Shown: positions 5,733 to 12,440 of the stretch, one piece after another | Layout: each line of letters begins with the position of its first letter | Numbering within the stretch: position 1 is the first letter of the stretch | NCBI GenBank assembly: GCA_026001145.1 | Contig: BNZN01000022.1 | Coordinates: 1 to 12,440, forward strand | DNA: 12,440 nucleotides | Origin: Clostridia bacterium | Lineage (GTDB): Bacteria > Bacillota > Clostridia > Oscillospirales > Ruminococcaceae | Reading direction: 5' to 3' | Position numbers and translations under genes: made by a program | The notes under the pieces: model-generated | The model's input: the letters and a program-made list of their open reading frames with translations, nothing else | Told to the model about the DNA's origin: nothing | Databases searched by the model: none

Positions 5733-5756
5733 AATGCCAGAAAATGTTGTTATATA
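5729..5756 (+). promoter_or_regulatory. Weak promoter candidate in the glyA-serS gap
   Basis: TTAAAA (5729-5734), 16 bp, then TATATA (5751-5756) preceded by TGT, an extended -10. It is the best sigma-A-like match I find in the AT-rich part of the gap and could drive serS. The leader would then be about 220 nt and would contain the DnaA-box-like cluster. Confidence 0.3.
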
Positions 5757-5810
5757 GCCGAATTCTGGTGAAAAGTTAAATTGCTTTAATGTTGTAAGGT
5801 TTGACGACAA

Positions 5811-5893
5811 TGTGGAAAATTGGGGAAATTAAAATTCACAGCGGCAAGGGTAAAAACGAGGTTCTTTCCACTTTTTCCACCGAGTTTTCCACA
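5811..5893. promoter_or_regulatory. Cluster of DnaA-box-like 9-mers upstream of serS
   Basis: Four sites resemble the DnaA box TTATNCACA: TGTGGAAAA (5811-5819, reverse orientation, one mismatch), CTTTCCACT (5864-5872), TTTTCCACC (5873-5881) and TTTTCCACA (5885-5893, one mismatch). They lie within 83 bp of a 354-bp gene-free gap (5632-5985) that also has AT-rich tracts near 5717-5735 and 5774-5792. The rest of the gap shows only the small ORF and weak promoter candidates. I found no T-box sequence, although serS genes in Firmicutes often carry one. The cluster could be a DnaA-binding regulatory or titration site. No dnaA, dnaN or rpmH is present to argue for oriC. Confidence 0.4.
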
Positions 5894-5985
5894 TTCCTTG
5901 AGAATCTGTCAACGGTGGGATAGGGGACAAAAAAACACGCGAATTGTGGTCAGAAATAGATTGTAAAGCAGGGGAGGAATTTGCC

Positions 5986-7278
5986 ATGTTGGATATCAAG
6001 TTAATAAGATCAAATCCTGATTTCGTTAAGAATGGACTTCAAAGAAGGGGCAGAGATTACGGCAAAGAGATTGATGAAGTTCTTAAAATTGACCAACAGC
6101 GGCGGGAAATTAATTCGGAAGCGGACAAGCTCAGATGTGAACAAAACGCAGCTAACAACGAAATAGTTAGGATGAAAAAGGCGGATCAAGGCACAGAAGA
6201 AATTATGGTGAGGATGAAACAGATTTCAGACCTCCTTAAAGGACTCAGTAAGGATATTGCTGAACTTGAAGAATCGCAGAATAACCTGATTTATTCGTTG
6301 CCCAATCTTCCTCACGAAAGTGTTCCTGCTGGGGTTGATGAAAGCGAAAACAAAGAGATTCGCAGGTGGGGAGAGCCAAGGAAATTTAGTTTCGAGCCAA
6401 GTTCTCATTGGGATTTGGGGGCAAAGCTTGGAATAATTGATCCGGTGAGGGCTGCAAAGGTCGTTGGGTCGAGATTTCACTATTACATCGGGCTTGGTTC
6501 GCGCTTAGAAAGGGCGATCACAAATTTTTATCTTGATACGCACATGAAACGTGGGTATAAGGAGATTTTTTCGCCGTTTATTGCAAACCAGGCGTCGATG
6601 CTTGGAACAGGGCAATTGCCAAAGTTTGCCGAAGATATGTTTAAGTTGGAAGGGCTGGATTATTACCTGATTCCGACTGCGGAAATTCCACTCACCAACT
6701 TTCATCGTGATGAAGTGTTGACGAAGGATGAGCTGCCCATTAAATATTGTGGATATACGGCGTGCTTTAGAGCTGAGGCGGGAAGCGCGGGCAAAGACAC
6801 AAGGGGATTAATTCGGCAACATCAATTCAACAAAGTCGAACTGGTTAAATTTGTGTCTCCAGAGAGTTCATATGAAGAGCTGGAAAGTTTGACTAACGAT
6901 GCAGAGCATGTTTTGCAACTTCTGGGCCTTCCATACAGGGTGATTTCCCTTTGTGGCGGCGATTTGGGTGCAAACAGTGCAAAAACTTATGATATAGAGG
7001 TTTGGATGCCTTCTTATGATCGGTATGTTGAAATTTCAAGTTGCAGTAATTTTGAGGATTTTCAGGCGCGGAGAGCGAACATTAAATTCAAGGAAAGCGC
7101 AGAAGAGAAAGCTAAACTAGTTCACACGCTAAATGGCTCTGGTGTTGCGGTAGGGCGGACTTTTGCGGCGATTTTGGAAAATTTTCAAAATGAAGATGGC
7201 AGCGTGGATGTCCCAGAAGTTCTTCGTGGGTATATGCAAGAAAATGTAATTGCGGTATCAGCTCAAGGCCCAACATAA
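5986..7278 (+). CDS. serS: Serine--tRNA ligase
   Basis: SerRS charges tRNA-Ser (and tRNA-Sec where present) with serine in the cytoplasm. It is a class II synthetase of 430 residues, the usual length. The N-terminal long coiled-coil arm that grips the tRNA variable arm spans about residues 28-105, rich in K/E/Q. The catalytic domain shows TAEIPLT (231-237), motif 2 ACFRAEAGSAGKDTRGLIRQHQF (about 259-281), the KTYDIEVWMPS segment (343-353) and motif 3 NGSGVAVGRTFAAILENFQ (383-401). Upstream in-frame starts exist to 5944, but the ATG at 5986 has GGGGAGGAAT (5971-5980) 5 nt before it, and MLDIKLIRSNPDFV is the canonical N-terminus. It stands alone between a long upstream gap and the secreted-protein gene. 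No T-box leader was seen. Confidence 0.97.
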   Translation: MLDIKLIRSNPDFVKNGLQRRGRDYGKEIDEVLKIDQQRREINSEADKLRCEQNAANNEIVRMKKADQGTEEIMVRMKQISDLLKGLSKDIAELEESQNNLIYSLPNLPHESVPAGVDESENKEIRRWGEPRKFSFEPSSHWDLGAKLGIIDPVRAAKVVGSRFHYYIGLGSRLERAITNFYLDTHMKRGYKEIFSPFIANQASMLGTGQLPKFAEDMFKLEGLDYYLIPTAEIPLTNFHRDEVLTKDELPIKYCGYTACFRAEAGSAGKDTRGLIRQHQFNKVELVKFVSPESSYEELESLTNDAEHVLQLLGLPYRVISLCGGDLGANSAKTYDIEVWMPSYDRYVEISSCSNFEDFQARRANIKFKESAEEKAKLVHTLNGSGVAVGRTFAAILENFQNEDGSVDVPEVLRGYMQENVIAVSAQGPT

Positions 7279-7315
7279 TTGTAGGTTTTTTACAAAAACA
7301 TCTTCAAAATTAAAA

Positions 7316-7344
7316 ACAATTTGGCCAATTTATGCCACCATTGT
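7316..7344. other. Imperfect hairpin downstream of serS
   Basis: ACAAT/ATTGT (7316-7320 with 7340-7344) and TGGC/GCCA (7322-7325 with 7334-7337) pair around an 8-nt loop with a small internal loop. It is AT-rich and followed by TAAAATTAATTTT rather than a clean T-tract, so it is at best a weak terminator for serS. Confidence 0.25.
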
Positions 7345-7372
7345 AAAATTAATTTTCTCGGTTGTGAGGGTA

Positions 7373-7401
7373 TTGACATGTCAGAAGAAGTGTGATAGAC
7401 T
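7373..7401 (+). promoter_or_regulatory. Strong promoter of the secreted-protein gene, with a palindrome on its -35
   Basis: A consensus TTGACA (7373-7378), a 17-bp spacer and TAGACT (7396-7401) with an extended -10 TGA lie 58 bp before the start codon. TGACATGTCA (7374-7383) is a perfect 10-bp palindrome covering the -35, suggesting an operator. The ABC-operon promoter at 11649-11677 has a similar TGAC-NN-GTCA at the same place. Confidence 0.65.
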
Positions 7402-7458
7402 AGCAGATACAGAAAGTTGAAAGGTTTTACTCCAAGTTTTAGAAAGGAGAAATTTTTT

Positions 7459-9039
7459 ATGAGTTGCAGGCAAAAGTTTCAGAAAGTTCTGTGTATGGTT
7501 CTCTCAGCAACAAGCGTCTCTTCAATGATTACTCCAACTTCTTGTGCTGTTAACCTGGTAGAGTTTGAGCAGAAAGATAGATCTAAAGGACTTGATGTGG
7601 GATTTTCGAATGCCGATTGTGAGGACCAAGAGAAATATGTGCTTAAATGGTTTCACGAGAATGGTGTACAGAAAATGCTTATAAGAAAGCTTATAGAAAT
7701 GAATAACATCAAATTCATGGATGAGGACAGATTCGAGGTAGCGGCTTTTGATATAGTTCCACAGGATAAGTCTGTGCCCCACAAATTTTTGTTGGGTGTT
7801 GCTCCGAAAGGAACGCCGCTTGGTACAATAACGTCAAACGTATGTCACAATGAAATAAGGCAGTTTGCTTCTGCAGGGTATGGGACATGGAAGGCCCTCG
7901 TGTCGCGGACTACCTTAGAGTGGATCCCTATAATAAAGGTGGTTTTTTGCAAACAAACTGCCCCTATAGCGGTCGGCATTGATCACGAAATTGTCAATGG
8001 ACTTTTTGGCGCGCGGCGTGATATATTTCTACAACTGTTGGGGCAAGAGGCCGACCCGGAAAAGGTTAGCACTATGGTGGGCATGGCTCAAGAAACATTT
8101 GATTGGGAAAACTTGCGCCCGGGATATATTTTACGGTACAAGCGTCTCCTGAGAACAGATTTGAACAAGTTGATTTCTTCGTACAGAGGATATCTTGCTG
8201 CTTTTTTCGACTTGTCGCTTGCAGATCAAAAAGACTCGCTAAAAGCAAGAGAATTACTAAAAAGGACAATGGATCGAGCAGCATTGGTGCTGGAAATGCT
8301 GTTCACTAATTCTGATCTCGGTGCATCGGTTGTTCAGAATAAAGCAGAAATAGCCCTCTGGAAAAAGGGAGGACAGTCATACAAACAATTGTTAAAGCTT
8401 CGAGACCAATTGGAACAACGGGCGATAGAGTATTTTGAGTCAATACATGACCACGCGGTGGTTAACTGGTTGATTGGCAAACATGGCGAGCTTAGGACCG
8501 ATAGATGTGACACGGAGAGATACTTCGAAGATCCGTTAACAGGGTTGGACGAAGACAAACCTACCATCGGTTCGGCTTCGCAGCTGTGGCATGCTAGAGT
8601 CTGTATATTAGGATCACTTAAGGCGTTGGGCCAACACTTGGAACGGCTGGCCTGCCGTACAGACACACGACCAGGTGAATACGTATGCTACGAGCTTGCG
8701 AGTGATAAGGAGATGAAAAATTACGAAATTAGAGACGATCTGTTCTCTCACGGCAGGCATGTGAAACTGATAGACAAGGATGAAGTACCCAAATATCTCG
8801 GAGAGTTCGCGACCAAAAGTGGGGTGACTTTTTCTTACTGGGACTGTATGTGGTCTGGGGCATGTTACAAAGAGCTGCTGTTTAGGGACAATATGCTTTT
8901 GCCTGGTGCCGCCTTCTTCTTGGACTCTTCTTCGTTACAACAGCCGACGACACGTTCATGCGAAGTTTATTTCTTTGAGGCTTTTCTGCCGGGCCCCACT
9001 GAGGACAGCTCTTACTTTGAAAGCAAAATAGACTTCTGA
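7459..9039 (+). CDS. Secreted protein of unknown function (about 526 aa)
   Basis: I do not recognise this protein. The ATG at 7459 follows AAAGGAG (7443-7449), a better-supported start than the in-frame TTG at 7417. Residues 1-30 form a classical signal peptide: a basic start (MSCRQKFQK), hydrophobic VLCMVLSATSVSSMI, and likely cleavage after TSCA (residue 30). The mature chain has no further membrane segment, LPXTG-type anchor, lipobox or repeats, so it is probably released or loosely held at the surface. It contains about ten cysteines spread along its length, unusual for a clostridial secreted protein and hinting at disulfides or metal binding. The middle part (KARELLKRTMDRAALVLEMLF, YKQLLKLRDQLEQRAIEYFE) is helical and charged. 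The C-terminal third is aromatic-rich (FSYWDCMWSGACYKELLF). It has its own strong promoter and its stop lies inside a large hairpin. No enzyme motif was found. Confidence 0.85.
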   Translation: MSCRQKFQKVLCMVLSATSVSSMITPTSCAVNLVEFEQKDRSKGLDVGFSNADCEDQEKYVLKWFHENGVQKMLIRKLIEMNNIKFMDEDRFEVAAFDIVPQDKSVPHKFLLGVAPKGTPLGTITSNVCHNEIRQFASAGYGTWKALVSRTTLEWIPIIKVVFCKQTAPIAVGIDHEIVNGLFGARRDIFLQLLGQEADPEKVSTMVGMAQETFDWENLRPGYILRYKRLLRTDLNKLISSYRGYLAAFFDLSLADQKDSLKARELLKRTMDRAALVLEMLFTNSDLGASVVQNKAEIALWKKGGQSYKQLLKLRDQLEQRAIEYFESIHDHAVVNWLIGKHGELRTDRCDTERYFEDPLTGLDEDKPTIGSASQLWHARVCILGSLKALGQHLERLACRTDTRPGEYVCYELASDKEMKNYEIRDDLFSHGRHVKLIDKDEVPKYLGEFATKSGVTFSYWDCMWSGACYKELLFRDNMLLPGAAFFLDSSSLQQPTTRSCEVYFFEAFLPGPTEDSSYFESKIDF

Positions 9040-9080
9040 CTAGACTGCACACGAAAGTGTAGTATAATTCTAGTCAGAAG
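9033..9080. terminator. Large hairpin between convergent genes, overlapping the stop codon
   Basis: A perfect 12-bp inverted repeat CTTCTGACTAGA/TCTAGTCAGAAG (9033-9044 with 9069-9080) encloses an inner ACAC-GAAA-GTGT hairpin with a GNRA-type tetraloop. The TGA of the secreted-protein gene (9037-9039) is inside the outer stem. Neither side has a strong T-run: on the plus strand CCAAAAGC follows, on the minus strand TCTATTTTGCTTT. It may be a bidirectional terminator or an mRNA 3'-end stabiliser for both convergent transcripts. Confidence 0.5.
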
Positions 9081-9166
9081 CCAAAAGCACGCAAACCGTT
9101 CGAAAATTTCAGAAGCAAAATTTCGTGAGATCGGCAGAACAATACCCTATATTAATTTAGTTGCGA

Positions 9167-10711
9167 TTACTTTGAACTTGTGGAACGGATTTGGGCCGAG
9201 TTGCTCATATTCCGTTCCACAAATTTTTGCAGCACCATAAGAACAGAAATGAGTGCAAGATAGAACAGGGCTAAGGTGGTGTAGGTGAAAACCGTTTTAA
9301 AGCTCGACCCAGCATAATCTCTTGCCTTTTGGGTCATTTCAGCCACCGAAATCATGCTGAGAAGTGAGGTATCTTTGAGTGCAATGATAAACTGGTTGAA
9401 CAATGCCGGTGTGGCCAAACGGAAGGCTGCCGGGATTACCAGGTGGCGCAAAATCTGCAGCTGTGTCATGCCGAGCGTTGCGCCAGCTTCTTTTTGACCT
9501 TCATCAACACTTTGAAGGGCACCGCGCACAATTTCGGCAATGAAAGCACCGGAATTGATTGAAACAACCAGGATTCCTGCTATTGTGCTGGAAGTTCGCA
9601 GAAATGGGACAAAAACAGGCAAAACGTAGTAGATGTATATTGCCTGAACGGCGATGGGTGTCCCGCGAATAACCCAGATATAGCAATTGGCGATACTTTT
9701 ACCGATTTTGCTTTTCGATTGCAACGCATACCCAGCCGGACTCCCAATGGCAAACCCGATGATGATGCCAAAGAAAGCAATCAACAGGGTCAAACTCAAC
9801 CCAGAAAGTAAAATTGGCGCAAGAGATTTTAGAATGCCGCCATTCGATTCCGTGGCCTTCGATTTTTGCAATGCTTTTTGTGCAGATAATGTGCACCATT
9901 TTTCATGTAGTGCGTCCAAAGTGCCGTCTGCCTTAAGCTCGGCGAGCGCTGTTTCGAACTCTGGGAGATATTCGAAATTTTTGCGAAATGCAATGGCATA
10001 AGAAACATCGTTTTTGTCAAACTCCTCACCCACAAGTTTGCACTGCGTCTGTGGTGTGGATGAAATATAAAAACTGCATCCAGCAGCATCCTGGATAACA
10101 GCGTCAACTTTTTTCTGTTCCAAAGAAATATAAGCGGAAGTAATGGTTTCATGCACCTCTATGGTGGACGTTTCCTCTAAGTTGTTGGTTGCATAAATAT
10201 GGGCTGCGGTGTTACTTTCCACCGCAACAACCTTCCCAGCCAAATCGTTAACGCCTGTAATTCCACTGTTCGCCGTTTTGTTAATCATGACTGTCAGGCC
10301 GGAATCGTCGTAAGGCTCAGAAAAATCTACAACCTGTTTACGTTCTTCTGTTGCACAAAGCGCCGCTGCCGCAAGATCCAGGCGACCTTGAGCCAAAGAG
10401 GTGGTGAGTGCAGAGTAGCTCATGGCCTCAATTCCACCTTCTATTTCAAAGCCGAGCTTTTCCTTTAAAGCATTAATAAGATCAATGTCGTAGCCAATTA
10501 ATCTTCCGTCTGTGTCATAATAGGAAAATGGACCAAACAGGCCGGATGTGCCAATCTTCAGCGAGACTCCGGAAAGTGGAAGATTGAGAGCGCTACTGCT
10601 GGAAGGGCTCGTTGCCGACACATTTTTAACATAACCCGAAAGAACAGCAAAGCTCAAGAAAAAGCCAAACATCAAGCACAAACTCTTTGACATTTTCTTA
10701 AGTTTCTTCAT
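9167..10711 (-). CDS. Polar amino-acid ABC transporter: fused substrate-binding protein and permease
   Basis: One 514-residue polypeptide joins the extracellular amino-acid receptor to the membrane channel, as in the GlnP-type transporters of Gram-positive bacteria. Residues 1-33 are a signal peptide or N-terminal anchor (basic start, LCLMFGFFLSFAVL, cleavage-like VSA). After a Ser-rich linker, about 49-275 form a family-3 solute-binding domain (GLFGPFSYYD, GYDIDLINALKEKLGF, CATEERKQVVDFSEPYDDSG, VDAVIQDAAG). From about 295 several membrane helices follow, with GTPIAVQ at 350-356 and the EAA loop EGQKEAGATLGMTQLQILRHLVIP (about 404-427) that docks the ATPase. Substrate is probably glutamine or another polar amino acid, but cannot be set from sequence alone. 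AAAGGA precedes the ATG at 10711. It follows the ATPase gene by 63 bp on the same strand and is almost certainly cotranscribed with it. Confidence 0.93.
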   Translation of the reverse strand: MKKLKKMSKSLCLMFGFFLSFAVLSGYVKNVSATSPSSSSALNLPLSGVSLKIGTSGLFGPFSYYDTDGRLIGYDIDLINALKEKLGFEIEGGIEAMSYSALTTSLAQGRLDLAAAALCATEERKQVVDFSEPYDDSGLTVMINKTANSGITGVNDLAGKVVAVESNTAAHIYATNNLEETSTIEVHETITSAYISLEQKKVDAVIQDAAGCSFYISSTPQTQCKLVGEEFDKNDVSYAIAFRKNFEYLPEFETALAELKADGTLDALHEKWCTLSAQKALQKSKATESNGGILKSLAPILLSGLSLTLLIAFFGIIIGFAIGSPAGYALQSKSKIGKSIANCYIWVIRGTPIAVQAIYIYYVLPVFVPFLRTSSTIAGILVVSINSGAFIAEIVRGALQSVDEGQKEAGATLGMTQLQILRHLVIPAAFRLATPALFNQFIIALKDTSLLSMISVAEMTQKARDYAGSSFKTVFTYTTLALFYLALISVLMVLQKFVERNMSNSAQIRSTSSK

Positions 10712-10774
10712 TTTGTATCCTTTCCAGTTCAGCTTTGCATTATGCTCTACGTATCATCCCAAAAACTAAAAACA

Positions 10775-11548
10775 TTAAAACATTTTGGCAACAAAGGCTC
10801 GTGCACGTTCATCATCTGGGTTGTTAAAGAATTTTTCAGGTGATGCATCCTCAAGAATATGGCCATCAGCCATGAAAAGGATTCTGTCAGCCACCTCAAG
10901 CGCAAAACCCATCTCATGTGTCACCACAACCATTGTCATGCCGCTTTTCTTTAACGCATGTATTATATCAACCACATCTCTAACTAGTTCCGGATCTAGT
11001 GCACTCGTTGGTTCGTCAAAAAGCATTAACTTCGGCTTCATTGCGAGGGAACGGGCAATGGCCACACGTTGTTGCTGCCCACCCGAAAGAGTCGATGGCA
11101 ACAGGTTGGCTTTGTCTGCAAGTCCAAGCTTTTCTAATTCTTTCATGGCAATTTCTTTTGCTTCGTTTTTGCTCATGTGCTTAACGACAACCGGCGCCAA
11201 CATCACGTTATGTAACACAGTTTTGAAAGGGAACAGGTTAAATTGCTGAGAGACCATCCCGACTTCCGTGCGGAGGGTGCAAACGTTGTAGTTTTTGTCT
11301 TGTGTATTATTCCCCAGATAAAGTATCTTACCACTGTCAATTGGTTCCAAATGGTTCAAGCAGCGGAGAAATGTGCTCTTCCCAGCTCCAGATGGACCAA
11401 GAATACAGGTTACTTCGCTTGCTCGAATCTCTGTGCTAACATTTTCCAGAACCGTGAAGCCGTCGAAGGTTTTGCTCAGGTTATATATCTGCATAATAGG
11501 TGTTTTGATTTTTTCGGAGGTTGGGTGCTTTAATGAAGTCTGCAACAT
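10775..11548 (-). CDS. Polar amino-acid ABC transporter ATP-binding protein (GlnQ-like)
   Basis: This 257-residue cytoplasmic ATPase powers the fused receptor/permease encoded just downstream. All nucleotide-binding motifs are intact: Walker A GPSGAGKST (51-59), Q-loop Q101/Q102 (MVSQQFNLFPF), signature LSGGQQQR (154-161), Walker B LMLFDEP (174-180), and switch histidine H211 (VTHEMGF). It has about 18 residues ahead of MQIYNLSKTF, where GlnQ proteins usually begin. The longer start at 11548 is kept because the only ribosome site, GGGGAGGT (11560-11567 on the minus strand), lies upstream of it, and none precedes the internal ATG at 11494. Between that site and the start there is an ATG directly followed by TAA (11551-11556). 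The gene is first in the operon, about 100 nt behind the promoter at 11649-11677. Confidence 0.94.
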   Translation of the reverse strand: MLQTSLKHPTSEKIKTPIMQIYNLSKTFDGFTVLENVSTEIRASEVTCILGPSGAGKSTFLRCLNHLEPIDSGKILYLGNNTQDKNYNVCTLRTEVGMVSQQFNLFPFKTVLHNVMLAPVVVKHMSKNEAKEIAMKELEKLGLADKANLLPSTLSGGQQQRVAIARSLAMKPKLMLFDEPTSALDPELVRDVVDIIHALKKSGMTMVVVTHEMGFALEVADRILFMADGHILEDASPEKFFNNPDDERARAFVAKMF

Positions 11549-11550
11549 CT

Positions 11551-11567
11551 TTACATAGTACCTCCCC
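11551..11567 (-). promoter_or_regulatory. Ribosome site with an AUG-UAA start-stop before the ABC ATPase gene
   Basis: On the minus strand GGGGAGGT (11560-11567) is followed after 3 nt by ATG TAA (11556-11551), then by AAG and the real ATG at 11548. The spacing from GGAGG is 4 nt to the start-stop and 12 nt to the gene start, so the small start-stop may compete for initiation. The effect is inferred, not shown. Confidence 0.4.
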
Positions 11568-11648
11568 GCTGCACGGTAACATCACATACGCCAAACAAGC
11601 GCATCTAGTTACAACTAAACACGCCCGTATAGCTTAAAACTCACTTAT

Positions 11649-11677
11649 ATGATAACAGGGAACGAGTGACTTGTCAA
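11649..11677 (-). promoter_or_regulatory. Sigma-A promoter of the amino-acid ABC operon
   Basis: On the minus strand, a consensus TTGACA (11672-11677), a 17-bp spacer and TATCAT (11649-11654) preceded by TGT (extended -10). The -35 overlaps the TGA stop of the upstream glycosyltransferase gene. TGACAAGTCA at the -35 is an inverted repeat TGAC-NN-GTCA. A second small dyad, TAGTT-GT-AACTA, lies in the leader near 11605-11616. Confidence 0.65.
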
Positions 11678-12440
11678 ATTCGTGTTGGAGGCCGATTCGG
11701 CGAAATTTTAAAGATGTTGGGGAATAATACTTTCAAATTTTCCTGCGTATCTTTAGGAAGATTTTTAATAGCTTTGGTATTAAAAATCTCTTTGCCAAAG
11801 GCGTTGATAAAATCGGTGGTATAATCTCTCTTGTCGTACCTATATAGCTCAATTTGACCAGCAAATAGATTGAGCAGTGCATTTTTGTGTGCATTCAAAA
11901 CGCCAAGTTCACGCCAATCATCGCAGACATATTTCATGATTTTAAGCGTATCATCATGTCTTTTTTCCTGATTAGTTATTTTCGAAAGTGAATTTTTGTT
12001 ATCCGTTCTGTAAAAATAGAGCTTGTCATGAACACATTTTAGGCATTTCACTCTTGGCAAAACCATGAGGTTGAAACATATATCCTCACTATAAGAAATG
12101 TCATCAATAAATCTCACTTCTTTGAAAATATCCTTTTTGTAAAGTTTGTTCCAAATACAATATTGTCTTTTAGCTATTACAGAAAAGTTGGCAGTAATAT
12201 CATTTTTATAGATTTCATCTTTGAAGCCTTTCCACAAAACAAAGGTGGGAAGATTTGGAAACATTTGGAAATTAAATGCTACCATGTCGATATCATCATC
12301 TTTTGTCGCTGTGGCAACAAGGACTTTACAAGCTTTTTTAGCCAAAATATCGTCAGAATCAACGAACAATATGTATTTTGAATTTGATTTCAATGCCTGA
12401 TCTATGCCGGTATTTCTTGCAGCGGAAGGTCCTTTGTTTT
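11674..12440 (-). CDS. Family 2 glycosyltransferase (partial, N-terminus outside window)
   Basis: The minus-strand frame is open from the window edge to TGA at 11674-11676, giving about 255 residues. It begins within the GT-A fold at KGPSAARNTGID, then KYILFVDSDDIL, where SDD is the metal/nucleotide-sugar DxD-type motif. An acceptor-side ISYSEDICFNL follows, with the ED pair often serving as catalytic base, and CIWNKLYKKDIF lies just before it. The missing N-terminus would hold the first Rossmann strand. An in-frame TTG at 12393 is not the start, since homology continues past it. Such enzymes build cell-wall, capsular or exopolysaccharides, but donor and acceptor cannot be told here. The coding is richer in Lys, Asn, Ile, Tyr and Phe and more AT-rich than neighbouring genes, hinting at a transferred polysaccharide cluster continuing beyond the window. 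Confidence 0.88.
   Translation of the reverse strand, partial: NKGPSAARNTGIDQALKSNSKYILFVDSDDILAKKACKVLVATATKDDDIDMVAFNFQMFPNLPTFVLWKGFKDEIYKNDITANFSVIAKRQYCIWNKLYKKDIFKEVRFIDDISYSEDICFNLMVLPRVKCLKCVHDKLYFYRTDNKNSLSKITNQEKRHDDTLKIMKYVCDDWRELGVLNAHKNALLNLFAGQIELYRYDKRDYTTDFINAFGKEIFNTKAIKNLPKDTQENLKVLFPNIFKISPNRPPTRI

Noticed and set aside
5632..5985. T-box riboswitch upstream of serS
   Set aside because: I looked for the AGGGTGGNACCGCG-type T-box core and an antiterminator/terminator pair and found none in the gap.
5632..5985. Chromosomal oriC
   Set aside because: DnaA-box-like sites are present, but no dnaA, dnaN, rpmH or gyr genes are in the window and no ordered box array with a clear unwinding element is evident. 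Kept only as a binding-site cluster.
10785..11249. A 154-codon plus-strand frame opposite the ABC ATPase
   Set aside because: It is antisense to intact Walker A, signature and Walker B coding, with no promoter or ribosome site, so it is a shadow.
1..12440. CRISPR array, tRNA or rRNA genes, insertion sequence
   Set aside because: No regularly spaced repeats, no cloverleaf or rRNA-like stretches and no transposase coding or terminal inverted repeats with target duplications were seen.

Overview
The window looks like a chromosomal segment of a low-to-moderate G+C Gram-positive bacterium, most likely a spore-forming Clostridia/Oscillospirales-type lineage. The evidence is strong AAGGAG-type ribosome sites, sigma-A promoters with 17-bp spacers and extended -10 elements, GTG/TTG starts, paired Spo0A-type boxes, a DUF6514-like small protein, and a fused substrate-binding/permease amino-acid ABC transporter. 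The taxon is inferred, not proven.

Layout. 1-225 is the 3' end of an unidentified gene, meeting tail-to-tail a small DUF6514-like gene on the minus strand (222-449). The promoter, 5' hairpin and first codons of that small gene occur again at 584-772 as a tandem copy with a stub ORF. 833-1291 holds a strong sigma-A-like promoter abutting a frameshifted remnant of a surface-protein C-terminus. 1401-5631 is a plus-strand run: gpsA, a methionine gamma-lyase-family PLP enzyme, a DinJ/YafQ toxin-antitoxin pair and glyA. 5632-5985 is a 354-bp gap with a cluster of DnaA-box-like 9-mers just before serS (5986-7278). 7459-9039 encodes an unrecognised secreted protein of about 526 residues with its own strong promoter. 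It converges, through a large hairpin, on a minus-strand amino-acid ABC transporter operon (ATPase 10775-11548, fused binding protein/permease 9167-10711). The window ends inside a minus-strand family-2 glycosyltransferase.

How the genes fit together. gpsA supplies sn-glycerol-3-phosphate for phospholipids. glyA and serS both use serine (one-carbon supply and tRNA charging). The PLP-dependent lyase-family protein and the amino-acid importer suggest a general amino-acid/membrane-precursor theme rather than one pathway. The toxin-antitoxin pair looks like an insertion between housekeeping genes.

The most notable material is non-coding. The duplicated Spo0A-box promoter carries a hairpin whose stem is kept by a compensatory base-pair change. 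A TGAC-NN-GTCA dyad sits on the -35 of both the secreted-protein and the ABC-operon promoters. The DnaA-box-like cluster lies ahead of serS. I see no CRISPR array, tRNA, rRNA or transposase gene.
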